Part shown: positions 1-10,885 of the stretch, one piece after another | How the letters are laid out: every line of letters begins with the position of its first letter | Numbering within the stretch: position 1 is the first letter of the stretch | Source of the DNA: Toxonevra muliebris | Lineage: Eukaryota > Arthropoda > Insecta > Diptera > Pallopteridae | Length of the DNA: 64,000 bases | Assembly: GCA_963691655.1 (NCBI GenBank) | Contig: OY829327.1 | Coordinates: 64,740,079-64,804,078, forward strand | Direction: 5' to 3' | The notes under the pieces: generated by a model | Databases searched by the model: none | Told to the model about the DNA's origin: nothing | Seen by the model: only the letters and a program-made list of their open reading frames with translations | Made by a program: the position numbers and the translations under genes

Positions 1-710
1 ATATTTCTTCAGGTATTTAACTTTATGACACTTCTTGATACCTAAGAACAAAAATTTCGATGTTTTGGTGGCGCGACACTTGTTTATACTTTGCAGTTGT
101 TTCTGGCACTTTTTCAAAAATTCTTCTTTTCGCCAAACAAGCGCAATAAAAAATGGTACATTCCTCTTAAATACATTCTTAAAACATAAACAAGGGAATC
201 TCCTTTACAAAGAAAGGGAAATTTGGGTTAATTTAAGAAATATTACCGAAATTGCAGCAGTATTGCAAGTGGTGCGGTTTATGTGACCGCCAGGTTATGT
301 TGCCCATCAAATTTTACTATAAGTCACTGAACAACAAAAATCTGTAAACTAAGTTTTAGAAAACATAAACCCGAACTAAAAAATTTTTCAAGTTTTCACC
401 TTTTATACGTAGTGAACAAATTTGTATTTAAAAGTATTTTCAAAAACAAAATAAACATTAATTAATTAAAATTAGCACTTATATCTTCAAATTTTTATTT
501 TGTAGCGTTTATATGATTTTTCAACAATGATTTTTTTCACGATTTCGGTACTTTGTAAATTTACAAGAAAGATAATAAACCGCTTGTAGAGTAAGCATAG
601 CTGTTGATTCAATTTAAATTATATAAAAATCATTTTTTTGATTTAACAGCCCACAATACTTGAATATAATTTGAAAAACAACACATTTTCTTACATACCA
701 ATAATTTTTT
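1..710. other. AT-rich sequence, no recognised gene
   Basis: I see no domain, repeat match or RNA signal here. A short open frame at 35-286 has no recognisable motif and its residue content is typical of AT-rich noncoding DNA. Confidence 0.6.
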
Positions 711-724
711 CAGCTTAATGTTAT
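711..724. repeat. TSD of SINE, left copy
   Basis: CAGCTTAATGTTAT, identical to 1164-1177. It abuts the AATAAT-type tail of the minus-strand SINE. Confidence 0.85.
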
Positions 725-845
725 TATTATTATTATTTGAAGGAAGTACGACTCGAAAGTCAGGCACTGCGACCTATAAGATCTTTTGTACCAAAGCCCC
801 AAGAAAGAAAGAAAGGAAGGGAGAAAGAAAGATAGATAAGAAACA

Positions 846-917
846 TACCCAAGCCGAGAATCGAACTTGGGTCTCCAGAAACAAGAGTCTGGCACTCTTC
901 CACTAGACCACAGTGGC
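846..917 (-). other. tRNA-like unit B of the SINE
   Basis: On the minus strand it reads GTGGTCTAGTGGAAGAG (A-box-like), a potential anticodon stem CCAGA/TCTGG, and a B box AAGTTCGATTCTC. It lies inside the same TSD pair as head A, so the element carries two pol III-type promoters in tandem. The source tRNA is not clear to me. Confidence 0.65.
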
Positions 918-1087
918 GATGGTAGGACCTACAGTTTAACGCCGATTCCGAACGGCTATGTGGCAATTTTTTATCAGCTCGGTGGTCTTGCCATTACCAA
1001 CCAAGGTGTGTACTTGTACACATTCTTATAATTCTCATCCACTTCATATTGATAGTGAGTATAAGAAAGTTATGAAAATTAACAACC

Positions 1088-1163
1088 AGACGAAGACGGG
1101 AATCGAACCCGAACCTCCCAGATAAAAGTTTAGTGCACTACCCACTAGACTATCGAGGTCGTC
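1088..1163 (-). other. tRNA-like head A of the SINE (tRNA-Asp-like)
   Basis: Read on the minus strand, this segment has an A-box-like stretch ending TAGTCTAGTGGGTAGTG and a good B box, GGTTCGATTCCCG, at tRNA-like spacing. The 5' part (CCTCGATAGT.TAGTGG) resembles eukaryotic tRNA-Asp. The acceptor stem does not close properly, so it is a retroposon promoter and not a working tRNA. Confidence 0.7.
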
Positions 1164-1177
1164 CAGCTTAATGTTAT
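1164..1177. repeat. TSD of SINE, right copy
   Basis: CAGCTTAATGTTAT, identical to 711-724. It abuts the 5' tRNA-like head of the SINE. Confidence 0.85.
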
Positions 1178-1714
1178 CACAACTAATATTTTTTCGATTT
1201 ATTAAAAAGAACAACAAGAGAGTTATGATGAAATTAGTATAGCCCACGTTTTGGCGGAACAGCGCATTAGAGGGTTATAGCATCGATTTTTACAAAAACG
1301 AATGCAAATGCTTTGATCTATGAATCTTATTGACGAACATCTACTCTCCAAAAGGCCATATTAATTATCCTCGACACAAACCATACATTAGTTATATCAT
1401 CTGTTAGTTGAAATCACATTTCATTTTTATACACTAACCTGAAAATATATTGTACAATAATTTTTATGTAATAATAATTATAACTAGTAAGGCCCATAAC
1501 CGTGGCAATTTTTTTAGGGAAGAAATCTCTATGAAAAAGAAAGAAAAAAACAAAAAAAGCAGGACCAACATAATCTTTATGAAGAATCCAAATATCAAAA
1601 GAGAACCAAACCACTCGTTGGTGTTTGTTTTGTTATTTGTGTATGCTGAGAGATGCCGTTACTTATGTCTTAGTAGGGGTAATGCAAAAATTACAACTAA
1701 AACTTTTGCAAGAG
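1178..1714. other. No recognised gene
   Basis: AT-rich. The small frames at 1414-1728 on both strands contain lysine- and phenylalanine-rich runs caused by A/T tracts and show no domain. Confidence 0.55.
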
Positions 1715-2209
1715 ATATATCTATATGAGCGTGCCAGTCTCCGATCAAAATCGAATCATTACACTAATCATATCATTTACATGAGTAGTTCCACTTCCAC
1801 GTGTTTAATGGTGTCAACATTCTTCTCAGTTATTGCTATCAACATCCCATCTTAACATACAAACCTTTATCATTTTTCTTACTATGGCTCTCTAATAACT
1901 ATCAACATACATCCTTTACAACTAAATTTTTATTGCTTGCCTTACTATAGTTCCCCTTATCGCTGCCTTAATTTGCTAAAGTCCTAACACGCATTTTTTA
2001 AATTTTACAGGGGAAGCAAAAAACATTTTTGTATTTGGAGTACTGTTTCGAGAATTTGTAATTTAAACGAAAAGAAAAGATTGCAAGTTTTCAGTGTAGG
2101 TTTCTAAAATTTTCGGTACAAGGCACACTTGACCATAATCCATCGAAAACTCTATACTGAAAAATTGATGTTAGGGCCTTAGCAAAATAAGACAGAGATA
2201 TACCTTAGT
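1715..2209 (-). repeat. Dispersed repeat, inverted relative to 21849-22285
   Basis: Several blocks match the reverse complement of 21849-22285, and so also of the duplicate near 51101-51537. They include the stretch containing GCAAAAAACATTTTTGTATT (about 2017) and the TATATGAGCGTGCCAGTCTC block (about 1724). The match ends sharply after GAGATATACCTT at 2209. I see no coding sequence. In the other copies it lies inside a hAT-like element, so this may be a fragment of that family. Confidence 0.7.
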
Positions 2210-2239
2210 AGTAGTCTGCCAGCAGTAGTCTGCCAACGG

Positions 2240-2440
2240 AATGATGTGGAACACCACGTAGAAGAACAAAAACCCAAGAATTTAACAGAATTATGGCAAG
2301 AAATCCAATACGCATGGAGCGCTATACCAAAGAGACGGTGTGAAGTGCTGGTGGAGAGCTTAAACAAAAGATGTGCAGCAGTCATAAAAACAAAGGATTT
2401 CCTACAAAATACCAAAAAAAAATTGTTATCAGTTAAGGTA
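2240..2440 (+). pseudogene. Tc1-like transposase, C-terminal remnant
   Basis: The frame reads NDVEHHVEEQKPKNLTELWQ, then EIQYAWSAIP, then LVESLNKRCAAVIKTKDF. This matches the extreme C-terminus of Tc1/IS630-type DDE transposases, where NLTELW..I...W..IP and L..SM.RRC.AVI.AKG are typical. Only about 60 residues remain. The catalytic DDE core is missing because the remnant abuts the dispersed repeat that ends at 2209. A 15-bp inverted repeat (CAGCAGTAGTCTGCC) at 2220-2234 and 2588-2602 flanks it and may come from the parent element. It is a dead relic. Confidence 0.75.
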
Positions 2441-2679
2441 AATTGCTTAATTAGCGTATGCTAAGTGTACCACATTGTTGGTCAAGCAAAATACTTTTTT
2501 ATATTTTTATGTTTTTAAATTTTTTCTTTTAATATAAATATGTAAATTTATAAGACAATATCAAAGTTTCAGGGATGAGGGCATGATGGCAGACTACTGC
2601 TGCTTCTTGATCAGGGAAGACCCGAAAGCGAAAAATTGCAAACGTTCAAGTGGTGGCTCATCATTTCCTACTGCAGAAT

Positions 2680-3201
2680 GAATTTTGAGAAAAATTTCGA
2701 ATTTTCGAGAATATTTTATTTTTAGTCAATCATTGATTACTTTGTCTGTTTTGATCCCATTGCTATCGTTTTATGCTTAAAACTTTTGTAATGAAATGGT
2801 CTATTGAATAAAATAATAAAACTACAGGTTTTGTGATTACTTTTTGTGAGAAAGAAAACTTAGCCCACGACTTGTGTGAAAATTTCTCAAAAATCACACC
2901 AAAATTTCACTTTCAGCATCTATATCTCAGTCATTTATAATTCGATTTTAACAAGCTTGACAGCATAAGACGCGTATTATAATTCTATAATCCTATGATA
3001 TATAACTTGGATCGGTCGAATCTATAAGTAAAGAAATATTAGCTAGTAAGTGAAACTATAACCTGAAAAACCGTTATTTTGTCATATCTCGAAAACCTAC
3101 CCATAGAAAAAAAAAATGAATGTGATTTTCGTGTTCAGCGACCTCGAATTAGTTTAGAAAACATACTTTGATTCATGTTATATTTTCACTGTATTCTAGT
3201 G
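2680..3201. mobile_element. MITE, right half; same family as 39937-40635
   Basis: This matches the right-hand part of the TIR element at 39937-40635, including the blocks GAAAAATTTCGA.TTTTCGAG, ACCGTTATTTTGTCATATCT and the terminal TGTATTC.AGTGT (3189-3201). The left TIR is absent, so it is truncated. It is noncoding. Confidence 0.75.
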
Positions 3202-3244
3202 TTATTCGTCACACATAGTAAAAAACTGGAGGGTCGCGAGGGAA

Positions 3245-4626
3245 CATTCCCTTTCACCATTCCGATCACCAGTACATTGAATTCCATCTTGACATAATAA
3301 AACCAGATAGAACTCCTTTTATCAATAGAAAGAGAACCAACTGAGGCAAATATAGAATTGTCCTACATAATTCTTTAGTTACTGAGAATTTTGGTCTTTT
3401 ACTAACTAGAAAGCAAATTGACGACATGGTTGACTGGCTAATTCCTGCAATCATGCTTCTGACTGCGCATGTCCCTCTAGCAAAACGAGAGGGAAACTAA
3501 AACCACTATGGTGGTCACAAGAAATCTCTGCCCTAAGGAAAGATTGTCGTAGACACTTTAACCTGGCTAGACGGACCAGTGATTGGTCAACTTATAACAC
3601 ATACCTCAGATCCTTTAAAAGAGAAGTTAGAAAAGCGCAAAGAGCGTCTTGAAGGAACTTCACTGGCAACATTGAGGAAACCTTCGAGACTAGTCGTTTG
3701 CGCAAACTTCTAGTATCTGCCTTTGCTACACTTAGCTACATAAAGAAAGCTGATGGCCTATGGACAGCAGCCACTGACATAGTGCTACCTTGGCTAGAAA
3801 AGATTTTCAAAACCTGCTTAAATTTATCTTACATTCCACTAAAGTGGCGTGAGGTAAATGTCATTTTCATCCCTAAGGGGGGAAATCGTCACATTGTACG
3901 CCGAAAGACTACAGACCAATTAGTCTGTTGTCTTTCGTCCTGAAAACACTAAAACGACTTATAGATAACTTTATTAGGGAAACTATTGACCCCTCCAAGT
4001 TATCCAAGTCCCAACACGCCTATACCAAGATCAAATCCGTCCACTCCTTAGTCCATCAGATTGAATTGAAATCGTTGTACCATAAAAAACATACTCTTGC
4101 CGTCTTTCTGCACATAGAAGGTGCCTTCAACAACATCACACCCGAAGCAATCACTTCATCGCTGAGAAATCTAGACATCGATGCTTCGCTTACGGAGCTG
4201 ATTGATCATATGTTAAAAAACAGGTCAATCAACTCAACACTAGGTAATTCTTCCATTAGGAGATATCATTACTCCTCTGGAATCTGGTCGTAAACGAACT
4301 GCTCATATGTCTGGAGGAAGCTGGATGTAGGGTGCATGCATATGCGGATGATGTTGTAATATCGGGGTCAGGCAGATGATATCTTAGTACATTAACAGAG
4401 TTAATTCAAAGATCTCGTATTTTATTAACTAACTGGTGCAATAGATGTGGCCTCGACATTGACCCGAATAAAACGGTATTAGTTCTGTTTACAAGAAAAC
4501 ACAAAATCCTTCCATTTTATCCATCTATATTGAAGGGGATCCCACTATTTCTTGTAGAGCATGCCCAATATCTAGGCCTTATACTAGACAGGAAATTAAA
4601 CTGGAAGTTAAGCATTCAAGACAGGG
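3245..4626 (+). pseudogene. LINE A (RNase H-bearing, I/LOA-like) part 1: endonuclease end to RT
   Basis: This is a degraded non-LTR retrotransposon polyprotein, truncated at its 5' end. It begins near the endonuclease SDH motif (SDHQYIEFHLD, about 3260) and passes through the linker (WWSQEISALRKDCRRHF, about 3512). It then enters the reverse transcriptase (RT): an NYRPIS-like block near 3905, AVFLHIEGAFNNI near 4100 (the first catalytic D is replaced by H/E), and the YADDVV box near 4335. At least two frameshifts (about 3690 and 3930) and several stops break it. The EGAFNN motif and the downstream RNase H point to the I/LOA group; the exact clade is uncertain. It continues at 5104 and again at 10290. 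Confidence 0.75.
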
Positions 4627-4630
4627 TTAA

Positions 4631-5099
4631 CTCTTTCATACCCAATGTTGCGTATATGCAACATTCACTTTAATGTGGCATAAATAAAATGTTTAACCGA
4701 TATTACTATTAACGGTATTTGTATTCGGTTCTTAAGTAATATTTTTTTAATGTTTTGTCTTTGAAGTCCAGCAAAAAACCTAAGTGCAAAAATTTTTAGT
4801 ATGTTCTTTGGTACTATTTTTTTTTAAATAATGTATTAAATTATTACTAACCGGACATTTTTTTTATCAGATATGTTTATAAAAGATAAGTGAATATGAA
4901 AATCAAAAAATTGGAGAAAAGGAGTTATTCAATTGTTGTCTACAGCTTCATAGCTATGTTTTTTTAACCTTTAATAACGGACAAACATATCAACGTAGAA
5001 GCAAGAAATTTGGAGTTATAATTGTGGAAGACCTAAGTAACCATAATTTCACAACAAAAGGTTTCTCCCAAGCCCCATTATAACTCGGGCGTCAAAGTG
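4631..5099. mobile_element. piggyBac-like MITE inside LINE A
   Basis: A 469-bp noncoding insertion with TTAA on the left (4627-4630) and CTAA on the right (5100-5103), probably a mutated TTAA. The ends are imperfect inverted repeats: CTCTTTCATACCC on the left against CACTTTGACGCCC read inward from the right. Near the left end is an 8-bp-arm palindrome, AATGTTGC GTATAT GCAACATT. Removing it restores the continuity of the LINE reading around it. The TTAA target and CCC-containing TIR suit piggyBac. Confidence 0.65.
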
Positions 5100-5103
5100 C
5101 TAA

Positions 5104-5915
5104 AAAGACCTAGTCGCGCTTTACTCCTCTAAAAGAGCCATTGGAAGTAAATGGGGCTTACAACCGAAGGTAGTTCTATGGCTCTACACAGCTGTAGTAC
5201 GGCCTACACTACTATACGGTGTAACGATTTGGTGGACATCTCTTGAAAAAGACGGCCCTTCCAGGAACTGGCTAATGTGTAAAGAAGGGCGTGTCTGCTG
5301 TCAACAGGGGCACTCAAGACTCAGGACCATGCTTCATTTGCTTCCCATAGATTTTGAGGGAAAACAAGCTGCAAAAACAGCAGTCGTAAGATTAAATACA
5401 GTCTCACCATGGACACACTCTAGATACGTACATTCTAAATAGTATTTTGCTGAATAGAAGTAGCTTACTACTTAACGATATCGACTACACTCTAGCAAAA
5501 CCCTTTTTCGATAACAAGTTTATCACGCGTTTTCCTACCAGACAGGAATGGGCGGAGGGGATGGTTCAGCCCAAAGATTCAATACAGTTTTTCACTGATT
5601 GCTCCAAGCTGGACGGTAGAGTAGGATGAGGTATTTTTAAAAGTAGTCTCGACATTAATATATCATTTCGACTTCCGGACCACAGCAATGTATTTCAGGC
5701 AGAGATCTCAGCGATCAAAAATGCAGCTGACTGGCTGAAAAATGGTATCTTATCACCAAGTGATGTTTACATTTTCACTGACAGTCAAGCAGCCATAAAA
5801 TCACTACCCCCAAGCTGGTCTTTAACTGCCGTTTATCTCTAAACGAGATATCTGAGCGATTTAAGCTACACCTGTACTGGGTACCAGGTCATAGCGACAT
5901 TCTGGTTAATTAATT
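5104..5915 (+). pseudogene. LINE A part 2: RT thumb and RNase H
   Basis: The LINE frame resumes after the MITE with a block near 5190 (AVVRPTLLYGVTIWW) typical of the region after the RT domain. An RNase H domain follows: FFTDCSKLDGRVG near 5595 (first D), QAEISAI near 5700 (E), IFTDSQAAIKSL near 5775 (D) and LYWVPGHSDI near 5870. All four landmarks are visible, with frame breaks between them. The PGHSDI block is cut at about 5915 by the CR1-like LINE and resumes at 10290 with KADELSRLGT. Confidence 0.75.
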
Positions 5916-6051
5916 GATTCTGAAAAAAAAATTTTACTTGTGCAGACGTGTTTTCTCAATAGCTCTTCATATATAATAAATTCAAATTTTTTAGCTTAAC
6001 AAACATAACTAAAAAAAAAAAAAAAACAACTTAAATAAAAAAAATAATAAA

Positions 6052-7256
6052 ATGTCGAAGTGTGCTATATGCAACGCGCTTTGCTTGGTGGAGAACTGCA
6101 TCGCTTGTAATATTTGCCTTCGCAGTGTTCATGCTAGGTGTGCTAAGCTTAGCGTTAATTGCGTGAACATAATACTTAATAATAACAACATTGTGTATAA
6201 TTGCGATGGATGTATTAAATCTCCGCCATTAATCTGTCAATCATCAATTGATGAGGCGTTTAAAAATTTGAAAGACCTAAATGACTTTTTAAATAAAATT
6301 AACAATAAAAATTCAACTATAAGTCAATATTCCAATAATCATAATAACAACAATAACATAGTTCCCAATTTGGCATCAAGTAAAAAAAATAATATTATCA
6401 CTCGCTCTAAAGCGAAAGCACGAAACAACAAAATTTTTCACCTGCACTCTCTCGCTCAGTAAACAGAAACATTGTCACCAATAGTCCGTTATCTATTCGT
6501 GATAAGCAATCAATAGTTAAAAATCCACCTAAATTTACAGCTACAAAGGTATGCTCTCAAACAAACTCTGCACTAACTGTAATGAGTAATTCTCCGTGTT
6601 CTTCCATTACATCTGCTTCTGCTTATGAAGCTGATAATGTTAATGCTGCGATTATCAATAGCAACGAAATCAGCGATGGTAATGAGATGAGCAATGCTAC
6701 GGATCTCTCTTTTGCTGCTGTTATTACCGATTCGCTTAATGTTATTGATCCACCATCGGTAAATAATACTTACACTGACAATCATATGGTTTCTCTTCAT
6801 AACAATGACACTAACATCAACAATGGTAAACATTACACTAATGGATCTCACTCGACTATTGTTGGTAGTAACTCTAATACCGAATTAGAAGTTGCAGTTC
6901 GAACTAGTACCAATAGTTTTAGCAGGGTTATCGTTGGCTGTAATTCTAACACTGAGCTTGATGTCGCAGTCCGCATGAAATGGATCCACTTATCATCGTT
7001 TAAACCTTCAGTAACTGAAGACAATATAGTGAATTATATTTCGAAACATGCGCAGTTGGATGTGAATCAACTCTCTTGTACTAAACTTGTCAAAAGAGAC
7101 CTGCCCATACAAAATATTAAAAGAGTTAATTTCAAAGTAGGAATCTCTTTGCCTCACTATGAGAAGTTGCTTAACTCAGATCTTTGGCCTGTAAACGTTA
7201 AAGTTAAGCCATTTCGTTTTTTTCGGAGAGGAAGTAGTGACTTCAATAAGCCATAA
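6052..7256 (+). pseudogene. LINE B ORF1, PHD-finger protein, one frameshift
   Basis: ORF1 of the CR1-like element, whose product would bind element RNA or act as its chaperone. The N-terminus has a clean C4HC3 PHD-like finger: C4, C7, C16, C19, H27, C30, C51 and C54. A long Asn/Ser-rich low-complexity stretch follows. The C-terminal part (about 6975-7250, with MKWIHLSSFKPSVTEDNI) looks like the conserved end of CR1-type ORF1. The first frame (6052-6462) is left by a single frameshift near 6420-6440, in the A/C-rich stretch around AACAACAAAATTTTT. The second frame is open without a break from there to 7256. Combined length is about 400 codons. I chose the ATG at 6052 because the finger starts immediately after it. 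Confidence 0.75.
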
Positions 7257-7257
7257 T

Positions 7258-10215
7258 TTAAATCACGTTAATGATTTTCTTGATAATAATGCACAGCATC
7301 AACAGCGTTCGAATAATCATATTATCAACACAAATACTAACTCATCAAATAATGAATACTTAATATATTACCATACTTGTGGTGGCATGCGCATGAAAGC
7401 AGCACAATTCTAACGTGAAATTTCTCTGCACGAATACGACATAATAGCTATTACTGAAACCTGGCTAAATCAGACCATTGCTTCTTATGAATATTTTGAT
7501 AATTACTACTATGTATATCGTACTGACCGCTGCCCTATTACAACTGGACTTGCAAGGGGAGGTGGCGTTCTACTTGCTGTTAGAGCTGACTTAAACTGCA
7601 GTCAGATTAATCTTCATCGAAATGATAAACATATTGAACAACTATGAATTAAAATTAAATGTTCAAACAATAGATCTCTTTTTCTTTTAATATCATATAT
7701 ACCACCTAATAGTTCTTTTGAATTATATAAAAACCACTTAGAAAATTTTAAAGTTATCGCAGATATAGCTAATGAATTCGATGAAATCGTTTTCCTTGGT
7801 GACTTTAACCTATGTAATATTTCATGGCTATATCGTAACAATAGTTTATTACCTATTAATATTAAGTCCGATATTGATTTACTCGTTATAAGCACATTGT
7901 TTACATATGGATTCAAACAAATTAACTATATTGTAAATGATAATTCTCGTATTTTAGATCTAATTTTTGTATCATCTGATTTAAAAGCATCTTGCATAGA
8001 ATGTGTCTCTCCTATTTCGAACAATAGCATACATCATAAAGCGGTCATTATTAATTTCCAATTTTACAATTTTCATTGTCAAACGGTCGTAGAACCACGC
8101 GAATACGATTACTCCCATGCAGACAGTGAAGCAATTAGAGATTTTTTGGAATCTTCTGATTGGTCGTTTTTGGACCTTTTAGATCTAGCTAACTCATATG
8201 ATATTCTACGCAATAAATTGAATTTTGCTTTATCGAATTTTGTTCCTATTAAGCGTATTAAGAAAAAGCTTACAAAACCACCTTGGTTTAATTCTAGACT
8301 ATGTCATTTAAAAAATGTTAAAAATAAAGCATATAAAAAATACAAACGAACAAACTGTGAAACAGATTTTCTTAACTTACAACGCTTAAGGAAAGATTTT
8401 GACTGCTTACATAAATTTCTATATGGACAATATATTCTTGACATTGAATCTAAACTTACATCCAACCCTTCCGGTTTCTGGAATTACATAAATTCTAAAC
8501 GTCAAACGAATGGTTACCCTACTACATTGGTATTAAATGGCATATCGTCTAATAATACTCTCGAGTCATGTAATTTATTTGCCCAATATTTTCAAGAAGT
8601 TTATGTTAAGTATGATAATGATAATAATATTATTAATTCAAATAACAACCTTCAATTGCTCAACTCAATTAATGGTCCTAATATCTTTCACATTTCTCAT
8701 AATGATGTAGCAACTGCGATTTCAGAGTTGAAATCTAGCTGTAACAGGGATATCGAAGGTTTTTCTCCAACATTTCTTAAAATTTCCTCTGACGTGGTCG
8801 TCGTTCCTTTTGCTAAGCTTTTCAACGAGTGCTTAAAAAAAGGTGTATTCCTTGAGGCTTGGAAGCTATGCGCAATTGTACCAATTTTTAAATCAGGCGA
8901 TCGTAATGATATCTCCAACTACCGGGCTATAGTAAAGCAAAGTACTATTGCCAAATTATTTGATAGCATAATTCAAAAGAAACTGTTTAATCTTGTTCAT
9001 AATGTTATATGTAAGAACCAGCATGGGTTTTTTCCTGGTAGATCTACAAGTACTAATTTGATGATGATTACTAACCAAATTGTTAGTGCTATGGAGCAAC
9101 GACAACAACTAGATATAATATATACAGATTTTTCCAAAGCCTTCGATAAAGTTGATCACTCAATTCTCTTACACAAGCTGAAACTGTACGGGATTAATAA
9201 TGATGCGCTTCTCAACTTTTTCAAAAGTTTTTTAAATGGCAGGAAACTTTTCGTTAAAATTGGTTCCACTAAATCGATTTTAATGGTAAACGCGTGGACT
9301 GGTATACCACAAGGTACCCATAGTGGCCCTTTATTTTTTTTACTATTCATCAATGACTTACCACAACATTTCAGATTTGTTAATTGTTTAATGTTTGCAG
9401 ATGATGTGAAGTTATATTTAAAAATCTCTCAGTTGTCAGATTGCTTGAATGTTCAACTGGATATTAACTCTTTCCAAAGATGGTGTTCCGATAATCACTT
9501 ATATTTAAATATTAACAAATGCTGTGTTATTTCGTACTCAAAAAAACCAAAGCTATTGCTCTTTGATTATCAAATAAACGGTATTAATATAGATCGTAAG
9601 AATGATACGAAAGACTTAGGTGTCATATTTGACTCTAAACTGACCTTTAATTCTCATATCGACTATATTGTCTCAAAAGCGTTTTCTATGATTGGCTTCA
9701 TCAAAAGACATACTACGGACGTCAAAGATCCCACAACATTAAAAGCTTTGTATATCTCCCTAGTGAGAAGTCACTTAGACTACTGTTCAATGGTTTGGGA
9801 CCCGTATTACGATACTCATAGCAACAAAATCGAAAAAGTTCAAAAAGTATTGACTAAGTACGCTTTATACAAGATGCATTGGCCTGATGGTATTCCTTCC
9901 TATCTTGGTAGACGCAAACTTCTCGGTCTGCAGTCTTTAAAAGATAGAAGAATCTATTTGTCTTTACTGTTCGCATTCAAACTAATCAATGGCAAAATCA
10001 ATTCAGAGGAATTAAGTAATTTATTTCGCTTTCATGTACCGCTTCGCGAATTACGTCAAAATCATTTGTTTGTCGATTCCTCACACCGCACTAATTATGC
10101 ATTCTACGAACCAATATCAAGATGCATTAGATCATGTAACAATTTTTCCCATGTGATTGATTTCAATGTTAACGAGTATAGATTTAAGCTAGATTTATTA
10201 AAAATTTTTAATTAA
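7258..10215 (+). pseudogene. LINE B ORF2, endonuclease-reverse transcriptase, two stops
   Basis: One frame runs from the end of ORF1 to 10215, interrupted only by TAA at 7411-7413 and TGA at 7645-7647. The endonuclease shows AITETWLN (about 7444), GGGVLLAVRAD (about 7558), a GDFNL block (about 7800) and ILDLIFVSSD (about 7953). The RT shows DFSKAFDKVDHSILL (about 9126, catalytic D), GIPQGTHSGPLFF (about 9301; GSHLGP is usual) and the catalytic FADD box (9394-9405), then KDLGVIFDSKLTF and LVRSHLDYCSMVWDP. The 772 codons from 7897 are open. The SAFDKVDHS and GSHLGP-type motifs support the CR1 clade. The protein could not be made whole because of the endonuclease stops. Confidence 0.85.
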
Positions 10216-10289
10216 TCTTTTACCTTCTTTCGTATCACTAGTCTGTAAGTAATTTTTTTAACTGTAGACTGAATGAAATAAATAAATAA

Positions 10290-10885
10290 TTACAAAGCCG
10301 ATGAGCTATCTAGGCTAGGCACAACTTACCCTACCACTCACAATTCTTATGATTACCTGCAAATTAATTATATTTAACGAAATGTTGAACATAGCTAACA
10401 ATAGATGGCAAGAAACGCACACGTGCTCCCATACAAAACTTATATGGTCCTCCTACAACTGCAGGACGGCTCTATTAGCAGCATAGTGGCAGTAATTACT
10501 GGTCATTGCCTTATTGGTACGGATGCCAGTAGATTAGGGCAACCCGCAAATGACTTCAGTAGAAGATGTCTCGATGTTGAGGAGGAGGAAACTACTTTCC
10601 ACCTGCTCTGCAACTGCCCAGCTCTTGCCAAGCGCAGACTGGCATCTCTAGGATAACTATTTTTCTGCAACCTTGCTGACCTCGAATCTTCTGCTATCAG
10701 AGATTTGGATAAGTTGGTCCTTCAGCAATATAGCTGACCTTAAGTTTTTCTGTTATCAAAGACTCAAAAGACTTGGTAATAAAGGGTAGGGAAACTGTGA
10801 AAACAGGCCAGGTGGTAACACAATGAGCCGTACTGACCTAAGTGTGCTCTATTATAGTGCATCCACTTTAACCTAACCTAACAAA
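10290..10885 (+). pseudogene. LINE A part 3: end of RNase H, C-terminal CCHC, 3' tail
   Basis: The frame resumes with KADELSRLGT, the end of the RNase H domain. A C-terminal zinc motif follows near 10560-10620 (CLDVEEEETTFHLLCNC), typical of I/LOA/R1-like LINE ends. The 3' untranslated part ends in CACAATGAGCC (about 10820) and a CCTAACCTAAC tail (10871-10882). The same 3' end occurs at 42130-42525, so both belong to one family. Confidence 0.75.

Larger units (their letters stand above)
725..1163 (-). mobile_element. Dimeric tRNA-derived SINE with LINE-like 3' tail
   Basis: This short retroposon is oriented minus, with its 5' end at 1163. It is bounded by a perfect 14-bp direct repeat, CAGCTTAATGTTAT, at 711-724 and 1164-1177, which I read as the TSD. 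From 5' to 3' it holds a tRNA-like head (1088-1163), a spacer, a second tRNA-like unit (846-917), a C/T-rich stretch on the minus strand (about 805-840), and a 3' segment (761-792) that matches 30 of 32 bases of the 3' end of the LINE fragment at 25230-25261. It ends in an AATAAT-type tail (725-740). Pol III transcription from the A and B boxes and mobilisation by the LINE machinery are inferred from how SINEs work. The pairing of two tRNA units in one TSD-bounded insertion is seen directly. Confidence 0.85.
5916..10289 (+). mobile_element. LINE B: CR1-like non-LTR retrotransposon, nearly full length
   Basis: This element holds a short 5' leader, ORF1 with a PHD-type zinc finger, ORF2 with endonuclease and RT, and a 3' tail GAAATAAATAAATAA (about 10273-10289). 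It sits inside the RNase H domain of LINE A. The TSD is short and blurred: AATTA-like sequence occurs at both edges. Both ORFs carry few lesions (one frameshift in ORF1, two stops in ORF2), so it is younger than LINE A. Confidence 0.8.

Noticed and set aside
846..1163. Two functional tRNA genes
   Set aside because: Both are inside one 14-bp TSD pair with a LINE-type tail, and the acceptor stems do not close. They are the promoter heads of a SINE.
10871..10882. Telomeric repeat array
   Set aside because: Only about two CCTAA units, found precisely at LINE 3' ends (here and at 42513). It is a LINE tail and not a telomere tract.
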